Below, one piece after another: positions 24,355 through 34,255 of a DNA stretch of 64,000 nt; position 1 is the stretch's first letter, and each line of letters begins with the position of its first letter. The position numbers were made by a program, and so were the translations under genes. The stretch is from a candidate division SR1 bacterium (GTDB taxonomy: Bacteria > Patescibacteriota > Gracilibacteria > Absconditabacterales > Absconditicoccaceae). A model generated the notes under the pieces. The model saw only the letters and a list, made by a program, of their open reading frames with translations. It made no database searches and was not told the DNA's origin. The stretch covers positions 62,001 through 126,000 of the forward strand of contig JAPLUT010000006.1 of the NCBI GenBank assembly GCA_026397475.1, in the 5' to 3' direction.

Positions 24355-26022
24355 TTATTTTTTTTCTTTTTCGTCTTCGATTTTTTCTTCTTCTCCCGCC
24401 TTGCGGGATTCCACTTCGCTTCATTTTTTCTCTTCTGGTTTCATTAATGGAAACATTACTACGTCTCTTAAATTATCTTGTTCCGTAAGTATAGCAAAAA
24501 GTCTTTCAAGTCCTATCCCAAATCATGATTGTGGTGGCATTCCATATTCCATTGCTGTCACAAATTCATCATCTCCTGCTGTTGCTTCATCATCTCCTTT
24601 GGCTGCTGCTTCTGCTTGTTTTTCAAAATTTTCTTGTTGTAAAATAGGGTCAACAAGTTCTGAATATGCTTTACACATTTCTCGACCGTTAACTAGTAGT
24701 TGGAATTGTTCAACAATGTTATTGTTTTCGTCAGAGATTCTTGCGAGAGGTTGCATAATAACTGGGTAATTGTAGATGAACGCAGGCCCTGTTATCTTTG
24801 GTCTCAATACCTTTTTATATAAATGATCGATAAGTGTCGTGGTACTCATTTTATGACTTCACTCAAATTCGATATTTTTTCATTTGATTTCTGCTCTGAG
24901 TTTGTCTGCATCGTCCATAATGTATTTTGTAATATCTATTCAGCTTGCATCCTTGATACCTTCTGTGAAGTCTATTCTTTTTCGTGGTGTCGTAAAATCT
25001 ACTTCTTTGATGGTACCTGTTTTGTCTTTTACATTGAGGTGTTTAGGAAGTTCCAGTTTTTCGAAAAGATAATCAAACATTTTCTCTGTAAATTTCATAT
25101 TGTCTTCATAGTTCCAATATACTGCATAATGTTCTATCTGCGTAAACTCTTGAACATGACTAGGATCTGATCATTCATTTCTAAAGTCTTGTCCGAGTTC
25201 GAAAACTTTTTCAAATCTTCCTACTGTTGCTTTTTTGAGTGCCGTTTCAAACGATATCCTCAAAAACACGTCAGTATCGTAATCGTTGTGGTGTGTCTCA
25301 AATGGTTTCGCGGCTGCTCCAGAAGCTGAATTTCACAGGATATTCGTTTGTATTTCTATGAATCCTTCTTTTGTGTAAAATTCTCTTAGGGTATGATAAA
25401 ATTTTGATTTTAATAAAAATCTTTTGTATGTAGCTGGATTCATCGTCATGTCGAGGTATCTTTTTCTGTATAATTCTTCTTGGTCTTGGAGTCCGTGAAA
25501 TTTTTCTGGTAGAGGTCTGATAGCTTTAGATAAAAATACAAACTCTGACACAAATATAGTGAGTTCTCATTTGTGCGTTTTGAATATTTCTCCACGTACA
25601 CCAATAAAATCTCCTACATCGACCAATTTTTCCATAAATTTATAAGCACTCATTCCTTCTTCGCTTCAATCTTTTATTACATTGGTCATTCATTCATTTG
25701 TGAGTGTTTTGCAGTTTTCTCTATGAAACATCAATTGTATTTCTTCTGTACTGTCCAATAGTTTTGCGAATGCTAGCTTTCCATGAGTACGATATAACAT
25801 CACTCTTCCTGCTGTCTGTACTTGCATTTCAGGGTTAGGAATGATATCGTTGATGTCACGATGTGTTGTGTTTTCATAATTTTTTATAATATCTCAGATA
25901 ATATTTTTTTTATCGAAAGATTGAGCATATGGAATGATTCCCATAGCTTTTATTTTTTGAACTTTAGCGATACGGACATCGCGTTCTCCTTGATGGTCGG
26001 TAACTTTTACTTCTTCGTTCAT
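24355..26022 (-). CDS. lysS: lysyl-tRNA synthetase, class II
   Basis: Charges tRNA-Lys with lysine in the cytoplasm. 555 residues: an N-terminal OB-fold anticodon-binding domain ([18 protein letters not shown]), then the class II core with [11 protein letters not shown], motif 2 [20 protein letters not shown] and motif 3 [15 protein letters not shown]. The first Gly of motif 3 is TGA. The protein is longer than most bacterial LysS by about 50 residues. The C-terminus carries an acidic-basic tail ([14 protein letters not shown] onward) whose DNA contains a GC-rich hairpin repeat (24394-24408), so it is probably an added repeat segment. LysU/GenX alternatives are excluded by the full-length anticodon domain. 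Confidence 0.95.
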
Positions 26023-26052
26023 TTTTTTTAATATAATAACTATTTAAAAGTA

Positions 26053-26646
26053 CTAATTACTTATTTGTGCTTTTTGTGCTGATTGTTTATACTTTTTTAC
26101 ATAAACAAGTATGATAATCAACGAGATTGTGGCCATGAGTATCATAAACAAAATAAGTGTTTTAAATCACAAAAATACTGCAATTAATCCTCAGAGAATT
26201 GCCGCAATTCAACTTATAATGTCCTGCATTCCTTCTCGTAATCCTCGTTCAAAAAGTTTGTTATTTTGGTCGGTATGTTCTGAGAGTTCTTTATCAAAAA
26301 TTGGATCGGCTATAGCATTTCCCATAGCAACAAGTATCTGTGTTAGAAACAACATTCGTGTACTTGATACCGCTAGATAGAGTGCAATACCTATAAGCCA
26401 TATTGCCCAACCTATAATCATCATCGTTATATGATGTCTATAAGTTCGTTTTAAGCGTTGGATGATGATAGTAAATATTCATTGTGAAATGAGAAAAACT
26501 GCCATAGCTCATGAAGCATCTAATACATCACCTCCTATTTTTTGTACAAATACCGCATAAATTGGTAGAAGTACTCATTCAGAAAACATTGAAATCCCAT
26601 ATGCAGAAACAAGAAGTTTATATAGTGAATTAATTTTACTTCTCAT
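26053..26646 (-). CDS. half-length MFS-type membrane protein
   Basis: 197 residues with five to six hydrophobic helices. KLLVSAYGISMFSEGVLLPIYAVF at the start and RHHITMMIIGWAIWLIGIALYL further on are typical of a major facilitator superfamily half. Normal MFS transporters have 12 helices and about 400 residues, so this is either a half-transporter that must dimerise or a remnant. The frame is clean from ATG 26646 to the TAG at 26053, with no sign of decay. It lies 30 nt upstream of lysS on the same strand. Confidence 0.7.
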
Positions 26647-26687
26647 TATTTAGGATTAAAAAATTAAAATACTAAAAAATTAAAATA

Positions 26688-27836
26688 TTATTTTGTGTAA
26701 AAGTTCTTCGTGTTAAACGTTGTTTGTAAGCTTATTTGGAAGTTGTTTATATTTCCTATTCCAAGTCTTTTTTCTCGGATTTTTCCATAAAGTTTGCTGG
26801 TGAAACTTATTGTGAAGTAGGGGTTTACTTGTGCGCTATCTTCTGCTAAGGCGTATTGTGGATTTTTGTTTGGAGAGACCACGAGATTTCGATCGCTGAT
26901 GGTAATATTCTTTTGGAAAAGATTAACCCAGCCGTCGTTTTGATCCAGAGGTAGTTTGTAATTTGGATATAATCATCCTACTCAACTTCCATTGCATACA
27001 AATCATTGTGCATAATCACATACTCGTGTATCAATCTTTCCATCATATACTCCTGAAGAATTGTTTACATCAAAGTCATGATTACTTCCCGCATCAAGTC
27101 CTCTAAGTTTTAATATTTGTAAGGTGTATCGTTTTTCGCTATCGCCACTAATTATTCCGTCTTGGTTGAAGTCTCCGCTTTCTATCAAAGCTCTTCTAAT
27201 GAATATCCTTGATTTCCCATCTTGTGAGATAAGATAAATCTCTTTTGTGTCTGTGGAGTCTTCTATGGCTTTTGGTCATTTCATAATGTTTTCGTCGTCA
27301 TCATCATTTGCAGCTCATGGCACAAAATCTGCATTTTTTCTGACGTCTCGAAACTGCTGACGATATTCTCTAAACGATTGTTGTCCGATGTTGCTGCATC
27401 CTGAACCCGATTTAAGGTCGGTGTTTTGGATTACTCTTTGTGGATATGCCGGAGGGGTTTCGTCGGTAGCAGAACTACAATAATATATTTTGTGTTCTCT
27501 AGAAGGTGTTTGATCTATGTTGCTGTTGTTTCCATATGCAGTAAAGAGATCACAGTATCCATTTGTTCCTACGTCTCGTATGAAATCGCTATTGTAGCTG
27601 TCACATCCTACGTTTTTCCTATTGAAATATTCTTCGTAGTCAATCGTGTAGTCTTTCAGAAGTATATTTATTTTTTCTATAACGAAATAAGAGTCTTGGA
27701 TTACATTTGTTCTTGCCTGGATATTGTATTTTAATTTTATCATCCTGGTATATATGTTGATAATTACTGTTAACAACAAAAAAAAGCTTGTTATCGCTAT
27801 TATTACTTCCAGGAGAGTAAATCATTTTTTTTTCAT
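26688..27836 (-). CDS. type IV prepilin-like protein
   Basis: 382 residues. The N-terminus MKKKGFTLLEVIIAITSFFL is a perfect type III (prepilin) signal: cleavage after Gly5, Glu at +5 of the mature protein and a hydrophobic helix. The decisive Gly5 is encoded by TGA, so standard-code annotation would miss the signal. The large C-terminal domain has several Cys and calcium-loop-like DFNQDGIISGD and DVNNSSGVYDGKIDT. It should be processed by a PilD-type peptidase and assembled into or near a type IV pilus or secretion pseudopilus; size suggests a minor, tip-like pilin. No other pilus gene is in the window. Confidence 0.88.
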
Positions 27837-27990
27837 TATTTGTCTTTTGGTTAAAGGTGGTTTTACTGTACTAATTTTCTTGTAACTTGCAATAAATAAT
27901 TCTGATTTCCCTTTTCTATACCTCCTTTATTTCAACATGAAGATATCCCTTGGAATTAGCATTTTTTTACTAAAATATATTTTATTTAAA

Positions 27991-28022
27991 TAAAAAAAGC
28001 GAACATTGTGCTCGCTTTTTTT
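27991..28022 (-). terminator. terminator of the triple-repeat protein gene
   Basis: AAAAAAAGCGA / TCGCTTTTTTT stem around a GC-poor loop; usable on both strands. It lies 22 nt past the minus-strand stop at 28044. The 150 bp between it and the prepilin start contain no gene. Confidence 0.8.
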
Positions 28023-28043
28023 CATATCTTCATTGATAAATAG

Positions 28044-29888
28044 TTATCTTATACTGACGGTATAATCGTACCAATCTAAGAATGCTGTGTAAAACTCACC
28101 GAAATTGTCGTAGACCTTGATACTCGCATTGTCAATTATTTCTTTTGTCGCAGCCTTAAAGTCATTAGATCTGTTTATTCGTGTTGTATTGTTTCTGAGT
28201 CTAGAATATTTGCTTTTGAGGTTGTTTATCATAGTATTTCGACCATTATATATCCCTGATACGGTAATCATCTCGCTTGATGTAAATCCGTTTATGCTTC
28301 AATTGGAATTACTAGAACTTACAGTAAATGTGATTTCTTTATAAATAGAGGTGTCGTTCTCGTCATATACTCTTACTTTATAATTATAGTTATTTCTATT
28401 AAATTTTATGAAGCTTGTTAAATTGGCGCTACCATAGTTAGCACTTAGAAAGTCATACCCGTTAACATAGCTAGAATTCATGGTATAATAAGTAGAAGAA
28501 GTTGTTTGTATCCATGATGAAGAGCTAGGTAATTTGTAGTATACTTTGAAGTTAACGTTATCAAAGAAATCTGTGATCGTATAGTTGTTACTGTCACGAG
28601 CTACGATATTTAGATTCACATATTGAAATACACTTGGAGTGGTGTCGTCTGTACTTACGTAAAAGTTATTCAGGTCCCCATTTGAATTAGAATTGGTGGA
28701 TGCAACATTGAACGTTATCTCTCTATATATAGACGTGGTATTTTCGTCATATACCCTTACTTTATAATCGTAGGTACTATTTTTAAATTCTATAAAATTG
28801 CTGAGATTTGCACTACCATTGGTAGGGTATGATCAAAAGTCGTATCCGTTAATATAGCTAGAATTCATAAGATAATAACTGGAAGAAGTTGTCTGTGTCC
28901 AGTTTGAAGAACTAGGTAATTTATAATATACATTGAATCTTACTTTGTCAGAAAAGTCTGTAATAGTGTAATTATTACTATCACGAGCTGTGATGTTGAG
29001 ATCGACATATTGATATGTAGCGGGAGACACATCATCTGTGCTTACATAAAAATTATTTAGATCTCCATTTGAACTAGAATTGCTTGAACCTACATTGTAT
29101 GTTATCTCTTTGTAGATAGAAGTATTGTTCGCGTCGTATGCTCTTACTTTATAGTCATAATTGTTTCTGTTGAATCTGATGAAATTTGTTAAACTGGCAA
29201 TGCCGTTATCAGATGAAAGGAAATCATATCCATTTGTGTATTCAGCATTCATAGTGTAGTAGGTAGAAGAGGTTGTCTGTATCCAAGATGACGTTCCAGA
29301 AGGCCTATAATATACTTTGAAATTGATGGTATCCGTATAATCTGTCAGTGTATAATTATCGCTATCTCTTGCTTTTACCGTAAGATCGACATATTGAGAA
29401 GTGCTTGGTGTAGAATCATCTGTTGTTAGATAAAAGTTATTTAGATTGGTATTTGCGCTAGTAGAATCCTGTAAATTGTCTGAGCTTCGTCCCTCATTGT
29501 GAAAATCATATATCCATTGAGGATAGGTTCGTTCGCTATTACTACTTGGCTTTCCTGCTCGAGTAGTCGGAGCTGATTCATTATATCTTATCCAAAGTTT
29601 GATTCTTCCTAAAAGTTGTACATCATAAAAAAATTCTCCATTACACGAAGAAATGCTTCTTAGATTGTTGTCTGGTAATATCATATCACATCTAAGATTT
29701 GATGTTGATCATCCGTTGAGTGTACTTGAAAGGCTTCGTCTGTCTGTTCCTACTTTTTCTATGTTTACGCATGCAGTAATGCTATTCGCAAAATATACGT
29801 TTTTGCAACTTGTCGTATTTGCAGATGCTATAGCCGTAAGTCCTCATAGTATTGCTATGCTACTTAAGATTATAAAAATTTTTTTCAT
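28044..29888 (-). CDS. secreted protein with three tandem Ig-like domains
   Basis: 614 residues. Signal peptide MKKIFIILSSIAILGGLTAIASA, with one TGA glycine, then a Cys-containing N-terminal domain (residues 24-140). Three near-identical domains follow, starting at about residues 147, 275 and 404, each opening LNNFY(L/V)(S/T)TDD and containing QYV(D/N)L, the phrases TITDF, FKVYYKLPSSS and NGYDF, and closing YKEITFTV. Ser/Asn-rich linkers separate them. A unique helical C-terminus (from about 530) ends the protein. The architecture is that of a surface or secreted binding protein; near-identity of the repeats suggests recent duplication or gene conversion. Confidence 0.88.
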
Positions 29889-30033
29889 TGTTTTTGTGAT
29901 AAGTAGGTAAAGATGCCTATTTTTTTATTACTGTTATTATACTCTTTTTTACTGCTTTTGTCAACTTTTTTTTATTGATACTTGTAGGCTAATGTATATA
30001 TATTTGTGACTTTTAAATCGTCTAATTTTACTC

Positions 30034-30477
30034 ATGTATTTTATTGGCAGAAGCATTAAATACCTTTTACGATCTATATTTTCTATTGTTATTTTCCTTA
30101 TGTTTGTGGGATTAGCAAAGATGAATCGAAATACCTCTACCTATGTTGATTTTCTTAATAATAATAACTGGTCTGTATTTCATTGGTCGCAACCCGCTAC
30201 TTGGGGAGATCCCTTTTGGCCCAACAAACAATACTCTGGTGGTATTGCTGACGTTGTCTCTCTTGATGTCTTGAACTCTGAGGATTCTTGACTAAATGTT
30301 TATGATGCTACGTTTGAACAAGATCTTAATGCTATCGCTGATGGTTCTGTTTCTGGAACTAATGAGGATTTCTGATTTACTGCTGATGGACAAACTTCTT
30401 CTACTGTTGAAATTTCAGGTGCTGATGCAAAAGCCCAGCTTCTCAATATTATCAAAAAAAGCGAACTTAATAAATAA
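30034..30477 (+). CDS. membrane-anchored 147-residue protein, unknown
   Basis: A strongly hydrophobic N-terminal helix (residues 10-28, LLRSIFSIVIFLMFVGLA) followed by an extracytoplasmic-looking region rich in Asn, Trp, Ser and Asp (NNNWSVFHWSQPATWGDPFWP) and a C-terminal ADAKAQLLNIIKKSELNK helix. Two TGA glycines. It is the first of a run of same-strand genes leading to dnaA. No family recognised. Confidence 0.7.
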
Positions 30478-30521
30478 TTAATAAAAATACATAACAAAAA
30501 CAATACTGGTATTTTTATTTT

Positions 30522-31214
30522 ATGGGCCGGGTTTTTCCGTCTCTGTATTATCATTTTGCTCTTATGACCGTATTTCAAACTAATATATTTCAGACCATAT
30601 CTGTGCCCCAAAATGAGTCTTTGGAGATTATTGATCTTTTTGATGTTCAATGAAAAAAAATTATCGAATTATCTTCCCATAGTTCATTAACGTATCTCAT
30701 CGTTGGTTCAGATATGAATATAGATATTCAGTTGATAACTAAATGATCTTCTTGTACTTGTAAAATATTTGGTTTGTTTTCTTCTGATATTACTCATTCT
30801 GTCAGGGGATCTATAAAAATAGCCCTAGATCATTCAGGAACTTCGGCTAATGTGGAATTATTCTCTTTTCTTCATGATGGGGCTAAAGTCAATATTGACG
30901 GTTCTATTGATATAACTTCTCATCTTGATCAGGTTCATGGACGTTTAATTGAACACAATATTATTTTAGGGAAAAATGTTTCTCTTAAAACCTTGCCTAA
31001 ACTTAATGTCTCTTCTCATAATGTCCGTGCTGCTCATGGTGCCAATATTGATACACTTGATGCACAAAAACTTTTTTACATGATGAGCAGGGGACTGACA
31101 CAGAAACAATCACAAACACTACTTGTAAATTGATATATTGATTATGTGCTGGGTCATTTTAAAAATATTGGAGAAAAAGAAAAAAATAATATTTGTGCTG
31201 TTTTAGTAAAGTAA
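30522..31214 (+). CDS. short SufD/SufB-like protein
   Basis: 230 residues matching only the beta-helix core and C-terminal part of SufB/SufD scaffold proteins: IDGSIDITSHLDQVHGRLIE, KTLPKLNVSSHNVRAAHGANIDTLD (shown as overlapping blocks) and FYMMSRGLTQKQSQTLLVNGYI. In SUF systems SufBCD assembles Fe-S clusters; no SufC ATPase or SufS desulfurase is near. Normal SufD has 400 or more residues, so the N-terminal region is missing or replaced. ATG 30522 gives the longest form; ATG 30564 is an alternative start. Its stop overlaps the next start by one base (TAATG), so translation is coupled. Confidence 0.75.
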
Positions 31215-31963
31215 TGTTGCTTATGGGGCATAAAGTTTTCTCTTTTGTAAAAATGGTTTTTCTTGTCTTTGCTTTATTTTTGGCGAGTTTTTTGTTATTT
31301 ACTACAAGTAAGGTTCCTACTCCTGATCAAAAAATTGTTTTTGTTTTGGATGTTAATAAGACTATGAATACGCAAGATATCCTTTCCGGTGCTCGTCATC
31401 TTTCTAGACTTCAAGCTGCTAAATATCTTATTCAACAACAAATTATTTCTGATCCTCAATTTTCTTATGGACTCATTATCTTCAACGCCGGAGCTGATTA
31501 TATTATTCCTCCTACTTTTGATAGCTGAAGCTTCTTTTTGTATCTAAGTGGTATAACTAGCAATTTATTGTCTGATTGAGTAAAAAAATTTGCTGGATTG
31601 AGCTGATTTTTACAGAAGGATGGCTATACTTCTTATCTACTGATTTCTGATTTTGACACTCAAGATGTATCCTCTAATATTCTCTTGCCTAGGTGAATAC
31701 GCTTGCTAGGATTATGATCCTCCCTTGGAGACAAGGTCAGATATAGTAATGGTGTTGTCTATTATGATAATGGAAAGTCTGTATTTAGTGCTCGTAATGA
31801 TAAGTTCGCTCAATCGCTTAACAGGACCTATACTATACTGTCTCATATTGATCATGCGTCTTTTCATGGTTTGTTATTTCATGATTTCAATATCCCTCTT
31901 TCTCAACGTATATTTCTTTATGTTATATTGTGAATTCTTGTTATTTTAGTCGTTTTTTTATAA
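31214..31963 (+). CDS. VWA-domain membrane protein (BatA-like)
   Basis: 249 residues: an N-terminal membrane helix (residues 12-30), a von Willebrand factor A domain and a C-terminal helix (LFLYVILGILVILVVFL-like end). The MIDAS start is FVLDVNKTMNTQD, followed by SRLQAAKYLIQQQI and FSYGLIIFNAGADYI, which is the BatA/MoxR-associated layout. The usual DxSxS is DVNKT, so metal binding may be weakened. Such proteins work with MoxR AAA ATPases in envelope stress or complex maturation; no moxR is present here. It overlaps the SufD-like gene and is followed 8 nt later by a small membrane protein. Confidence 0.75.
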
Positions 31964-31971
31964 TCCATCGT

Positions 31972-32412
31972 ATGTCTGATTTTTCGTTCTTAGCACTTCC
32001 AAATGTTGAAGGTATGCGTCTGTGATGGTATGTTCAGATATTTTGTATTCTTGCTCTTTTTGGAATATCATTGTTTTTTGTTCTTTATTTTTGGCGTAAG
32101 TATCGTAGTAATAAGTCATTAGTTGCGCAATTATATCATTTTGATGAACAGTCACAGCATATTTCAAAACAAGTTCTTGGTCAAAAGATTCATAAAACAT
32201 CAGGAAAGACAAAGCTTATATTATTCATTGAATATTTGGAAAAGTTTACTACAACTACACCCTATACGGATATAAGGTGACTTTTGTCGATTCAATGATT
32301 TGCTCATCAAGATATTCAAGATCTCCAACGTGTATTATATGCTGATGAGAAATTGTCTACTAATTTAGAAAACAAAATAAATGAAAGAATCGTTTCAAAT
32401 TCAAAATTTTAA
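31972..32412 (+). CDS. small membrane protein of the VWA operon (DUF4381-like)
   Basis: 146 residues with one membrane helix (residues 20-43, WYVQIFCILALFGISLFFVLYFW) and then a cytoplasmic helical domain (RKYRSNKSLVAQLYHFDEQ). The plan and position after a VWA gene resemble DUF4381 proteins of MoxR-VWA operons. The resemblance is by layout only. The C-terminus runs into an AAATTTTAAA repeat that also ends the gene, 18 nt before dnaA. Confidence 0.55.
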
Positions 32413-32430
32413 ATTTTAAATTTGTTCTGT

Positions 32431-33909
32431 ATGCTTCTTGATGTTGTAGAACAATATGATGCGGAAAAAATAGCTTTGTTCCGTGGAGTTTGGGAGAGTA
32501 CGCTCTTGCATCTCGGACAGCAACAGGATCATAAAAAGATTCTTTCTTTTTTGTGTAGAGTGGGAATTTTGGATTTGGATGAAAAGGATAAAATGGTTAT
32601 TTTCTGAGTTCCTAATGAATTTATCCTCACTCAGGTAAGAAAGTTTTTTTCTAAAGCGCTCAAAGAATCCATCAATGAGGTATACAATCCTCATTTCTCA
32701 GTTAAGTTTGTTATCTATTCCAAATTTTCAGGTACGAGTGAATTGCTTATTGATCTTAAAAAACTCTTACATATCAAAGAAACTAAGGCTTCTGAATTCA
32801 GTGCAGAAAAAAAGACAATAAAAACCGAGTTGTCTCATTTTTTTGGTATTCTTTTTGATCCTAAATTTACTTTTGATTCGTTTGTTGTTTGAGCTACAAA
32901 TAATATTGCATTTTCAGCAGCTAAAGCAGTTACTGCTAAACCAGGACAAGCATATAATCCATTATTTTTGTATGGAAGTGTAGGACTGGGAAAGACGCAT
33001 TTGATGCAAGCCATAGGAAACGATATCATGCAAAGATATCCTGATAAAGTAGTTGTATATTTGCCTACGAGTAAATTAATCGACGAAATCGTTACCGCAA
33101 TCAAAGCAAATAAACTTACTAATGTGCTTAAAAAGTTTGAAGATGTTGATGTATTGCTTATAGATGATGTGCAATTCCTTGCAGACAAAGACAAGACTCA
33201 AGAAATATTTCATAATATTTTCAATGATTTTCAACTTAGACAAAAACAAATTATCATCTCTTCTGATCGTCCTCCAAAGGAGCTTGTTCATATTGAACCA
33301 AGACTTAAATCTCGTTTTGCTTTGGGACTGGTTGCTGATATTAAGTCGCCAGATTTTGAAACTAGGATTGCGATTCTCCAGTCTAAGCTTATGAATAAAG
33401 GCGAAGATCTAGACTTCCATTTGCTTGAAATTATAGCGAAATATATCAAAGAAAACGTTAGAGAGCTTGAATGAGCTCTCAATATTCTTCTTAGTAGAAA
33501 GGCTATCTCCCACAAAGACGTTGAAGAAAAAGATGTATATGAGTGTCTCAAGACACTTGGATATAAGGTAGAACATACCGCTGAAGCTACAGAAATCGCT
33601 GTTCAGTCCAATACCAAGTGAACTAAAAATTACGATCTTCTTGTAGATATGGTCGCTCAGTATTATGGTCTCTCTGTCCAAGAATTAAAATCTGAATCAA
33701 GAAAAAAAGAAATCACCAATGCGCGTCAGCTCTTGATGTTATTGGCTAAAAAATATTTTAGCCGGACGCTTGAAAGGATAGGTGATCATTTCGGTGGAAA
33801 ATGACATGCCGCAGTTATTTATGCTATTAATAATACGGAAAAAAAAATAAAAAAAGACCAAGATTTGGCCCATGATTATGAGGTATTTGTCGACCGACTA
33901 GGGAAGTAG
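32431..33909 (+). CDS. dnaA: chromosomal replication initiator DnaA
   Basis: AAA+ initiator that opens the origin. 492 residues. Domain I is poorly conserved; the AAA+ core has Walker A YGSVGLGKTH (181-190), Walker B VLLIDDVQFL (241-250), sensor I IIISSDRPP and the SRF box EPRLKSRF. Domain IV ends with a helix-turn-helix DnaA signature (LERIGDHFGGKGHAAVIYAI), where one Gly of GGKGH is TGA. The start at ATG 32431 lies 18 nt after the upstream gene. dnaN does not follow. No TTATCCACA-type DnaA box is obvious within a few hundred bases, so I cannot place oriC here. Confidence 0.96.
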
Positions 33910-34255
33910 GTTATATTATTGTTGTTCCCTCTTTGTTTGAAAGAGGGGGGACCCGTGAGGGTGGGAGATTTATATCTTCCATTTTTTTTTAATATTTCTT
34001 TCATCGCCTTGCCGGCTGGGCCTTATTCGTCCACGAATGTGGGCTTTTTTCCTTCCAGGTGCCCTCCGACTTCGCGGAGGATAAAAAAAAAGTAAGCAAA
34101 AAAACCCTCGGCACCATTAGGGCAATATCATGGATTTATTTTGATCATATCAGGATAATTCCCCCAGACGTTGCTGGTGGTTTTCAGCTCGACCTACTTT
34201 TCACGCTGATTTGGTAATGGTGCCAAAAAAATAAATAACAAAAAACCTATCTATT
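33910..34255. other. structured non-coding region downstream of dnaA
   Basis: No gene is seen in these 346 bp. Three parts: a palindromic repeat CCCTCTTT..AAAGAGGG with GGACCCGTGAGGGTGGGAG (33932-33969); a GC-rich hairpin CCCTCCG..CGGAGG near 34070; and a 115-bp segment bounded by a perfect 10-bp inverted pair GGCACCATTA (34110-34119) and TAATGGTGCC (34215-34224). Inside the last, on the minus strand, are two stems (TCAGC/GCTGA and CCAG/CTGG), and a T-run follows the closing stem, so a minus-strand small RNA with its own termination is plausible. It does not match 5S, SRP, tmRNA or RNase P by eye. Confidence 0.45.

Noticed and set aside
33910-34255. oriC next to dnaA
   Set aside because: I found no cluster of TTATCCACA-type boxes or AT-rich 13-mers; the region is instead GC-richer and structured.
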